Part shown: piece after piece, positions 28,278-33,720 of the stretch
How positions within the stretch are numbered: position 1 is the first letter of the stretch
Layout: the number at the start of each line of letters is the position of its first letter
Source: Mucilaginibacter pedocola
GTDB taxonomy: Bacteria > Bacteroidota > Bacteroidia > Sphingobacteriales > Sphingobacteriaceae
Assembly (NCBI RefSeq): GCF_002013915.1
Contig: NZ_MBTF01000004.1
Location: 186,001 to 250,000 of the forward strand
DNA length: 64,000 bases
Direction: 5' to 3'
Translations under genes and position numbers: made by a program
Notes under the pieces: model-generated
The model's database searches: none
Seen by the model: the letters and a program-made list of their open reading frames with translations, nothing else
What the model was told of the DNA's origin: nothing

Positions 28278-28709
28278 ATGGAAAACTTAAAATTAGAAAC
28301 CCAAATTACTTTTAACGCCCCGAAAGCCGCCGTGTGGCAAGGCCTAACCGACCCTGATGTGGTGAAGAAATACTTCTTCGGTACTATGCAGGAGAGTGCC
28401 TGGATGGAGGGTAGCCCCATTACCTGGAGCGGCGAATGGGAGGGTAAAACCTACCAGGACAAAGGCACTATACAGGAAATAACGCCCGGCGAATATGTGA
28501 AGTACAGCTACTGGAGCAGCATGAGTGGCTTGGAAGATAAGCCCGAAAATTACCAAATAGTAAGCTACAAATTGAGCGAAAAAGACGGCGTTACCACCCT
28601 TTATATTACACAGGAGAATGTGAAAGACCAGGCATCCAAGGAGCATTCGGAAAGTAACTGGCAGGCTATTTTTGGCGGCTTAAAGAAGCTGCTGGAAGAG
28701 CCGCAATAG
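28278..28709 (+). CDS. SRPBCC / AHSA1 family protein
   Basis: 143 residues: LETQITFNAPKAAVWQGLTD, DVVKKYFFGT, ITWSGEWEGKTYQDKG, ITPGEYVKYSYWSSMSG, then a C-terminal helix. This is the helix-grip fold of the Aha1-C-like SRPBCC proteins, third of its kind in the window. It starts 4 bp after the EVE pseudogene's stop, so it was probably co-transcribed with it. Function not predictable. Confidence 0.85.
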   Translation: MENLKLETQITFNAPKAAVWQGLTDPDVVKKYFFGTMQESAWMEGSPITWSGEWEGKTYQDKGTIQEITPGEYVKYSYWSSMSGLEDKPENYQIVSYKLSEKDGVTTLYITQENVKDQASKEHSESNWQAIFGGLKKLLEEPQ

Positions 28710-28780
28710 GGTAGGGCAGGGGCAAAAATATTTATTACCGCCTTGCATTTTTTACTGCCGGTACATGCTATATTTAAAGC

Positions 28781-29221
28781 ATGTATTTTGTTTCGGTAAC
28801 ACGTTTACGGGTTCGCAGCATCAGGTTTTTGCCGGCGTTTTTGCTGGCGAACGGGGGCATTGTGCGCTACATAAAAACCGTAAATGGCTTTGCCGGGGGC
28901 ATGGAATTGCTGGATAAAAACCTTACCTTTTGGACGGCAACGGTATGGCATTCGGAGGCAGATATGAAAGCTTTCCGCAGTGGCGAGCCCCACAAAAAAG
29001 CCATGCGTAACCTGCCTCATTGGTGCGACGAGGCCGCCTATGCGCATTGGCAACAGCAAGAAAATACCCCGCCCGATTGGGATATTGTGCACGAAATGCT
29101 GCTTGCCGAAGGGCGTTTAAGCAAGGTAAAATACCCCTCTATTCAGCAAGGTGTAATGGCCTATCCGCCACCCAAATGGCGTAAAACCCAGCGTATACTT
29201 GCGTCTAAAGCTTTAGCCTGA
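28781..29221 (+). CDS. DUF3291 / monooxygenase-like domain protein
   Basis: 146 residues. The pattern YFVSVTRLRVRSIRFLPAFL, TVNGFAGGMELLDKNLTFWT, TVWHSEADMKAFRSGEPHKK, AMRNLPHWCDEAAYAHWQ is that of the DUF3291-type dimeric alpha/beta barrel fold. The first codons follow a short leader with no Shine-Dalgarno. No enzymatic residues are assigned. It is the last chromosomal gene before transposon Tn1, whose left end is 197 bp downstream; the AT-rich gap (29222-29409) shows nothing else. Confidence 0.7.
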   Translation: MYFVSVTRLRVRSIRFLPAFLLANGGIVRYIKTVNGFAGGMELLDKNLTFWTATVWHSEADMKAFRSGEPHKKAMRNLPHWCDEAAYAHWQQQENTPPDWDIVHEMLLAEGRLSKVKYPSIQQGVMAYPPPKWRKTQRILASKALA

Positions 29222-29409
29222 ATGTAGCTTAGATAAGTTTATTAAATATTTGATTATAAATTATTTATGGGTCATTATAATAAAATGTTATACAGGATAA
29301 AGCTTGATAACAACTAATAGGTGGTTACAATCCCAATAAATTAAACTTTTTATTTATATAATACATGTAAATAATTGTAAATAAATATTTTAAATAGGCA
29401 TTATAAAAA

Positions 29410-29417
29410 ATCGTTAT
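29410..29417. repeat. Target-site duplication of Tn1, left copy
   Basis: ATCGTTAT directly outside the GGTAATT terminus. The identical 8 bp follow the other end at 33107-33114. Confidence 0.9.
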
Positions 29418-29441
29418 GGTAATTATATACTATCGCAACCC
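29418..29441 (+). repeat. Tn1 left terminal inverted repeat
   Basis: Begins GGTAATTATATACTATCG and ends AACCC. It pairs with 33083-33106, with three mismatches in 24 bp. Confidence 0.9.
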
Positions 29442-29473
29442 GCCAAAAACTCCCTAAAGAACTTTCTTTAAAA

Positions 29474-29524
29474 GATTAACTGATGAGGCTTTAATAGCCG
29501 AAACGAGCGATGCTCGTCTTAATC
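29474..29524 (+). ncRNA. Type I hammerhead self-cleaving ribozyme
   Basis: All core elements are in order. Stem I 5' strand GAUUAA (29474-29479); CUGAUGA (29480-29486); stem II GGCU / AGCC (29487-29490 and 29496-29499) with loop UUAAU; GAAA (29500-29503). Stem III ACGAGC / GCUCGU (29503-29508 and 29512-29517) has loop GAU, with A15.1-U16.1 closing it. The cleavage nucleotide is C at 29518 in the triplet GUC, and stem I 3' strand UUAAUC (29519-29524) pairs perfectly with GAUUAA. Stem I is the open stem, hence type I. Cleavage is predicted after 29518. It lies 56 bp inside the Tn1 left end and 292 nt before the transposase start codon. Confidence 0.88.
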
Positions 29525-29800
29525 ACAAATGATTAACGTTACTCCTGTCATACGTGGCAGAAAGGTTGTGTGGTGATACCAAAAACTACAGGCACATGGT
29601 AAAGCTGTCCCATGGTGAACGCAAATAGCGGGATCGATTGATAGATGTACAAGAATATTGCACGGTTGAGCCGCAAATATTGTACTACCTGTTGTTAGGT
29701 ATAATGCAGCCAAAGGCGGTTACAAGCCCGATTGAAAAATGCAGAGTATAACCTAATAATTGAGTAACTTTAATTAGCAAATTGTTTACCCAGTAATACT
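29519..29800 (+). ncRNA. Structured non-coding leader downstream of the ribozyme
   Basis: No convincing ORF. Several hairpins can be read by eye: UUAAUC/GAUUAA (29519-29536, competing with ribozyme stem I); CUGUCA-UACG-UGGCAG (29548-29563 region); ACAUGG/CCAUGGU (about 29593-29617). A long stem GUACAA...UAUUGC pairs with GCAAAUA-UUGUAC around GGUUGAGCC (about 29647-29688), followed by UACCU/AGGUA (about 29687-29702) and an outer GGUUA/UAACC (about 29718-29753). This density of stems suggests a folded RNA whose 5' end would be made by ribozyme cleavage. Structure was not computed and function is unknown. Confidence 0.5.
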
Positions 29801-29809
29801 TCTACCCCC

Positions 29810-30739
29810 ATGCTAAACAATACAGAATTTAAAACCATCATTGATGTAGTCACGCGCTTTCCAAATGAGAAAGCATGCCATGAGTATTTAGCCTCGCGCC
29901 GTTGGAGTGATGGCGTTATATCTTGCCCCCATGAGGGCTGTAGCTCTGAACGTGCGTACGTATTCAAAGATGGCATACGTTACAAGTGCTGCGAGTGTAA
30001 AAAGCAATTCACAGCCAAAACAGGCACGTTCATGGAGGCAAGCAATATATCTACCATGAAATGGTTTGTAGCTATCTATTTGTTCCTCCATAAGAAAGGC
30101 GTTAGTAGTATTCAATTGGCTAAAGACGTTGGCATCACTCAAAAGAGTGCATGGTTTGTACTCCATCGTTTACGCCTTGCATTAGGCAATGAGGAGCATG
30201 AGCAATTAGAAGGCGTTGTAGAGATAGACGAAACGTTCGTTGGTGGCAAAGCGCGCTTTAAACACAAGCGTAAGCGGTTGAAGCATAATCCAGGCAGAGG
30301 ATGGAGGGATAAAACACCAGTGTTGGGTATGCTGCAAAGAGGCGGTAAATTCAAGGCATTTGTTGTGCCTGATGTATTGATGCTCACCCTAAAGAAAACG
30401 GTTTATAAGCACGTTAAAGGTGGTTCAGACTTAATGGGTGATGGCTTTACAGGATACAGGTCATTAGAGCGCATATACAACGTGCAATGCGTTGACCATG
30501 GCAGAGGGCACTACGTAGACGGTGACGTTCATACGAACACCATAGAGGGCGCGTGGAGCCAGTTTAAGAAAGGTATCTGCTCTACATACCACAAGACTAC
30601 GCCAAAGCACCTGCAGGGCTATGTAAATGAATTTGCATTCAGGTATAACTACAGAGGGCTAAGTTCACAGTCGCAATTAGATAATGTTATCAAGAACATG
30701 AAATGCAGGCTCAAATACAAAGATTTGATAGCAGCATAG
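29810..30739 (+). CDS. IS1595-family transposase (ISXO2-like)
   Basis: 309 residues. The N-terminal zinc ribbon uses C39, C44, C60 or C61, and C63. It is followed by a helix-turn-helix region (VSSIQLAKDVGITQKSAWFV). The DDE catalytic triad is D140 in VEIDETFVGGK, D211 in MGDGFTGYRSL and E246 in HTNTIEGAWSQFKKGI. The full length and triad indicate an intact enzyme. It is related to but clearly diverged from the Tn2 transposase at 42015. The element's 8-bp target duplication agrees with this family. Confidence 0.95.
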   Translation: MLNNTEFKTIIDVVTRFPNEKACHEYLASRRWSDGVISCPHEGCSSERAYVFKDGIRYKCCECKKQFTAKTGTFMEASNISTMKWFVAIYLFLHKKGVSSIQLAKDVGITQKSAWFVLHRLRLALGNEEHEQLEGVVEIDETFVGGKARFKHKRKRLKHNPGRGWRDKTPVLGMLQRGGKFKAFVVPDVLMLTLKKTVYKHVKGGSDLMGDGFTGYRSLERIYNVQCVDHGRGHYVDGDVHTNTIEGAWSQFKKGICSTYHKTTPKHLQGYVNEFAFRYNYRGLSSQSQLDNVIKNMKCRLKYKDLIAA

Positions 30740-30794
30740 TTTTTTGGCACAAATACTGTAACTTCGCTATTAGACATCACATAATCTCACAGTC

Positions 30795-30947
30795 ATGAAG
30801 CATACAGATAAAAAAGAGCTTGCCTGCGCACCAGTGCAAAATCCTGTGCCGGCTACTCAACAGAAACAAACAAGCGGGGATAGTAGGTTTGATGCAGCAA
30901 TAGATAAATTGCTAAAGAAGCCAACACCACACGTACCTGCGAAATAA
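30795..30947 (+). CDS. Short ORF downstream of the Tn1 transposase
   Basis: 50 codons, MKHTDKKELACAPVQ..., ending FDAAIDKLLKKPTPHVPAK. Charged N-terminus and a short helical segment FDAAIDKLLKKP. It lies 55 bp after the transposase stop and before a strong terminator. The Tn2 transposase has an equivalent 46-codon ORF in the same position with a comparable FEGTLEQMINIAV segment, which supports both being genes. Function unknown. Confidence 0.6.
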   Translation: MKHTDKKELACAPVQNPVPATQQKQTSGDSRFDAAIDKLLKKPTPHVPAK

Positions 30948-30969
30948 TTAACAGTTTAATATTCACACG

Positions 30970-31003
30970 AACGCCACTACCTTAACTGGATAGTGGCGTT
31001 TTT
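30970..31003 (+). terminator. Intrinsic terminator after the Tn1 transposase operon
   Basis: AACGCCACTA (30970-30979) pairs perfectly with TAGTGGCGTT (30991-31000), followed by T-rich sequence. Confidence 0.88.
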
Positions 31004-31046
31004 AATTTTACAGCTATGTGGTTAGTGCGTTACATTGCCAAAATGG

Positions 31047-31601
31047 CTAAGGTTTACGAGTCGAGTCCACACGTAATGATGGTGGATTTCCTTTTGTTTT
31101 TGGTGTTTTTTCCTCTTTCTGTTTTTGCTCTTGTTGGTGGATTGGAGTTGTTGTTTTTTTACTTACAAATATACTTAGAGATTCGGAAATAGTTTTGGGT
31201 AGGGCTAAGCAAAATGTTACAACAGCCAACCCAAGAGTCAACCAAACATTCCAAAAGCTAATCCTATTTGCTTTTTCTTGAATTTTGGCTTGATTCCACG
31301 AATTATAGAACAAAAGCCCCGATGGCTTTATTGAAGCGAAAACGGTCATTACATCAAACCAGTTATTGGGAGGTTCGACAATTTCATTTCCCACCTCCCA
31401 AATAGTATAGTAATGGATATATCCCAGCTCCTTTAATTCGCCTAAAAATATATTTGGCATTTCTCTCCAATTTACAGGCATTGTGTCCAACATGTTGTCT
31501 TTTCTGAGAAACGCTTTAAACTCATGGGAAACGTTGACGCTGTCACCTATTCCCTTTTCATAGCACTTTTTAAGAACTATGAACAATAAATCATTATCCA
31601 T
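31047..31601 (-). CDS. Tn1 passenger: single-pass membrane protein of unknown function
   Basis: 184 residues. The first ~110 residues look like a compact helical, possibly winged-helix, domain (LLFIVLKKCYEKGIGDSVNV; FLGELKELGYIHYYTIWEVG). One transmembrane helix (about 118-140, FWNVWLTLGLAVVTFCLALP) follows, then a Lys/Gln/Thr-rich tail. No family recognised. The N-terminal domain plus one TM layout recalls the Tn2 passenger at 43795. Its leader reads CATCACAATCATCTCACAA just before ATG, a motif shared with other Tn1 genes. Confidence 0.6.
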   Translation of the reverse strand: MDNDLLFIVLKKCYEKGIGDSVNVSHEFKAFLRKDNMLDTMPVNWREMPNIFLGELKELGYIHYYTIWEVGNEIVEPPNNWFDVMTVFASIKPSGLLFYNSWNQAKIQEKANRISFWNVWLTLGLAVVTFCLALPKTISESLSIFVSKKTTTPIHQQEQKQKEEKTPKTKGNPPSLRVDSTRKP

Positions 31602-31622
31602 TTGTGAGATGATTGTGATGTT

Positions 31623-31976
31623 TTAGTACCTGCTACCGCCGCCCTCTTGATACCCCCGTTTTTCTTCACTGGTTAGCGTGTGAGATTTTTTAATGCCATG
31701 TAATATACCAACTATACACGAAATATAAAGCAACATGAATGCCCTGTAAACGTGGTTCATATCGGGTCCGTTTTCGCCATCGATATAAGAATAGTAAACG
31801 AATGAGATAATGGCACAGGCGGCAGCAAAACCACCAAATAATTCAATTTTAACAAACAGGGCATTCCTTTGATTATCCATGTCCACAAATATGGCAATAG
31901 CTATTGATTTTGATACCTTGTAAAAAAACCACAGCACCACCAAATAAATCAGTGGCGTTAGGTAATACATTATCAT
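31623..31976 (-). CDS. Tn1 passenger: small three-helix membrane protein
   Basis: 117 residues with about three hydrophobic helices (YLTPLIYLVVLWFFYKVSKS; FGGFAAACAIISFVYYS; VYRAFMLLYISCIVGILHGI) and a hydrophilic C-terminus ending GGGSRY. Its start overlaps the stop of the upstream lipoprotein gene by 4 bp (ATGA-type overlap), indicating translational coupling. No family recognised. Confidence 0.6.
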   Translation of the reverse strand: MIMYYLTPLIYLVVLWFFYKVSKSIAIAIFVDMDNQRNALFVKIELFGGFAAACAIISFVYYSYIDGENGPDMNHVYRAFMLLYISCIVGILHGIKKSHTLTSEEKRGYQEGGGSRY

Positions 31977-32365
31977 GGCAGCTTTATATCTGTCACTTTT
32001 TGCTCTGAGCTTATAAAGCCACCCATTGAGCCACGGCTTTCACCATTGTAGTAAAACGTTACTGTACCAACGCCATCTCCATTTGTGCTGCTTGATATAT
32101 TGGTGCGGTAAATGACACGTATCACGTCGCCATGAGTTACAGGAGAAGCTTTGTATGTAGTGTTACCCGATTGCCCGTCTACCTTTAAAAGTTGTTCGCT
32201 CTTTTGATTACGAACCTCAATGTAGAATTTGGTGGCATCTGTGAAACCCTTTACTTCGACCCTAAATTCGGTTGCTAATGTGGGGTCAACTTTTGATTTT
32301 TTGCAGCCTGTACAGAATAGCAGGCACAGGGCTATAAGCCCGATGAGGTTTAGATTTTTGTTCAT
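31973..32365 (-). CDS. Tn1 passenger: small lipoprotein
   Basis: 130 residues with a lipoprotein signal (MNKNLNLIGLIALCLLFCTG, lipobox cysteine at residue 21, followed by KKSK). The mature part is beta-rich (FRVEVKGFTDATKFYIEVRN; IRVIYRTN; GTVTFYYNGESRGSMGG), like small immunoglobulin-like periplasmic lipoproteins. First gene of a minus-strand trio; preceded by the structured cassette 32366-32514. Function unknown. Confidence 0.7.
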   Translation of the reverse strand: MNKNLNLIGLIALCLLFCTGCKKSKVDPTLATEFRVEVKGFTDATKFYIEVRNQKSEQLLKVDGQSGNTTYKASPVTHGDVIRVIYRTNISSSTNGDGVGTVTFYYNGESRGSMGGFISSEQKVTDIKLP

Positions 32366-32514
32366 TGTGTGAGAATTTGGATAAAAAAATAGCGTGACTG
32401 AAAAATCTTTAGCTACCCAGGCTTCTCACGGCCTACACGCAAAAAGATACAGCCACGCCATTGCTGGCGCACTCATACCTCGGTTTGCGTGTTGCTGATG
32501 TTGTGAGAATTTGG
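32366..32514 (-). promoter_or_regulatory. Structured leader cassette with flanking direct repeats (Tn1 copy)
   Basis: On the minus strand, two copies of CCAAATTCTCACA (32502-32514 and 32368-32380) bracket a 121-nt spacer; the second copy touches the lipoprotein ATG. The spacer can form stem A ACACGCAAA/TTTGCGTGT (32484-32492 with 32435-32443) and stem B ATGGCGTG/CACGCTAT (32454-32461 with 32389-32396), followed by a U-run (32383-32389). A hairpin CGCCA/TGGCG excludes stem B. A homologous 122-nt spacer occurs in Tn2 at 43130-43251. Confidence 0.65.
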
Positions 32515-32595
32515 GCAGCACTCCGATTATTAGTACAATACTTTAAACAGCATAAAACTAAGTCATAAGATTCGTATAACAAAAAAGAAATTAAA

Positions 32596-32775
32596 ATGGA
32601 CGAAGATAACTTCTATACAGGACGGCTTAATGAGCCACAATTGATAATATTGGATAGGGTTAAAAAAGCAGTAGCAGGGCTATCTGTTTTAGAAGCCAAA
32701 GAAGTGTTAAGTGCTGCTATACATGAAACAGAAAGGTTGGCTGTTGCGCCTTATCCTACCTCACACCCTTCATAG
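32596..32775 (+). CDS. Tn1 small ORF, 59 codons
   Basis: MDEDNFYTGRLNEPQLIILD..., then helical VKKAVAGLSVLEAKEVLSAA and IHETERLAVAPYP. A short soluble helical protein with plausible codon use and an A-rich leader (AAAAAAGAAATTAAA before ATG). It overlaps the 3' end of the convergent 77-codon ORF by 20 bp. No family recognised. Confidence 0.5.
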   Translation: MDEDNFYTGRLNEPQLIILDRVKKAVAGLSVLEAKEVLSAAIHETERLAVAPYPTSHPS

Positions 32776-32989
32776 CATTAAATACAGATGAACCAATTTC
32801 ATCTGGTAGCCTATCCAGCTTGTTGATTAACTCATGGATTAAAATAGCATTATACTGCATTATCTTATCACTCATTCGAGCATTAAAATACTGAATGTAA
32901 AGCCCCATATTGTCAATAGCAGACATACCTGTGTCGGTAGAAAAATCATTCATTAATGATTTGAAATTGTTTTGGATTTTGTTAGGCAT
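32756..32989 (-). CDS. Tn1 small ORF, 77 codons
   Basis: MPNKIQNNFKSLMNDFSTDT..., helical (NARMSDKIMQYNAILIHELI, NKLDRLPDEIGSSVFNAMKG). No signal or domain recognised. Leader CATCACAATT before ATG matches the leader motif of other Tn1 passengers. Its 3' end overlaps the opposite small ORF; it ends 94 bp before the Tn1 right end. Confidence 0.5.
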   Translation of the reverse strand: MPNKIQNNFKSLMNDFSTDTGMSAIDNMGLYIQYFNARMSDKIMQYNAILIHELINKLDRLPDEIGSSVFNAMKGVR

Positions 32990-33082
32990 AATTGTGATGT
33001 TAGTGATGTAGGCAGCAAATTACATAAAAAAACAAACAACAGGCAACCTATAACTTTTTGTTATAATACAGATAAATAAAGA

Positions 33083-33114
33083 GGGTTAGGATTGTATATA
33101 ATTACCATCGTTAT
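33083..33114. repeat. Tn1 right terminal inverted repeat and target duplication
   Basis: The terminal repeat 33083-33106 ends ATATAATTACC, and ATCGTTAT (33107-33114) repeats the 8 bp at 29410-29417. Confidence 0.9.
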
Positions 33115-33122
33115 ACAGCAAA

Positions 33123-33581
33123 ATGGACCATAAAACAACCCAAATCGATACCTTTTTAGTAGCAGGCATTACTGTTCGTACTATAAACAAACCCGGCCAT
33201 GCCGATAAGGATATCGGGGAGTTATGGCAGCGTTTTTTTCAGGATAATGTTGCTGCTAATATTCCGGGTAAACTCAGCGATGATGTTTATTGCGTTTACT
33301 CAAATTATGAATCGGATTACACCGGACACTACACCACTACCCTGGGTTGCAAGGTTGAGTCGATAGAAAATTTGCATGATGGTTTTGGAGGTGTAGAAGT
33401 GCCGGGCGGCAGTTTCCACCAGTACCAAACTGAAGGCGAAATGCCGGCTGGAGTGATAGCCGCGTGGCAACATATTTGGACCAATGAAAACGCGCGGAGA
33501 TACACCGCCGACTTTGAAGTTTATCCCGCCCAACCAGAAACTGAGGGACCGTGCATGCCGCAAATTTTTGTTGCGGTTTAG
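33123..33581 (+). CDS. GyrI-like / AraC effector-binding domain protein
   Basis: 152 residues matching the GyrI-like small-molecule-binding (SHV) fold: FLVAGITVRTINKPGHADKD, IGELWQRFFQ, VYCVYSNYESDYTGHYTTTL, GCKVESIENL, FEVYPAQPE. The family is the stand-alone ligand-binding domain of AraC/MerR regulators and can sequester or hydrolyse drugs. The start codon is 16 bp after the Tn1 right end, so any natural promoter further upstream has been displaced by 3.7 kb. Confidence 0.85.
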   Translation: MDHKTTQIDTFLVAGITVRTINKPGHADKDIGELWQRFFQDNVAANIPGKLSDDVYCVYSNYESDYTGHYTTTLGCKVESIENLHDGFGGVEVPGGSFHQYQTEGEMPAGVIAAWQHIWTNENARRYTADFEVYPAQPETEGPCMPQIFVAV

Positions 33582-33720
33582 AGGGCGTTCATACTTTCCG
33601 GGATAAAATTTTAATTACGAATTATGTATATACATTTTTACATTTTTTCGCATTGAATAATGTTTTGCTTTAACTACATTTGAAAAAGCGAACCCGCTGT
33701 AAACCCTTTTTTGTTGATCT

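Larger units (their letters stand above)
29418..33106. mobile_element. Tn1: IS1595-family transposon with passenger genes and a hammerhead ribozyme (3689 bp)
   Basis: Terminal inverted repeats of 24 bp (29418-29441 and 33083-33106) agree at 21 positions; both start GGTAATTATATAC. They are flanked by a perfect 8-bp duplication ATCGTTAT, the length known for IS1595. Inside, left to right: ribozyme and structured RNA (29474-29800), transposase (29810), a 50-codon ORF (30795), a terminator, three minus-strand membrane/lipoprotein genes (31047-32365), a structured leader, a 59-codon ORF and a 77-codon ORF. Base composition is visibly more A+T rich than the flanks. The right end lies 16 bp before the start codon of the GyrI-like gene. 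Confidence 0.92.

Noticed and set aside
29519..29713. Minus-strand 64-codon ORF in the Tn1 left arm
   Set aside because: Residue composition is unlike a real protein and it overlaps the structured RNA region on the other strand.
29519..29800. Group II or group I intron in the Tn1 left arm
   Set aside because: No GUGYG 5' end, no clear domain V, no P/Q/R/S elements and no reverse transcriptase or homing nuclease; only general RNA structure can be claimed.
32401..32520. Second hammerhead (CTGATGT near 32494)
   Set aside because: Core position A9 is T and no GAAA with stems follows; not a ribozyme.
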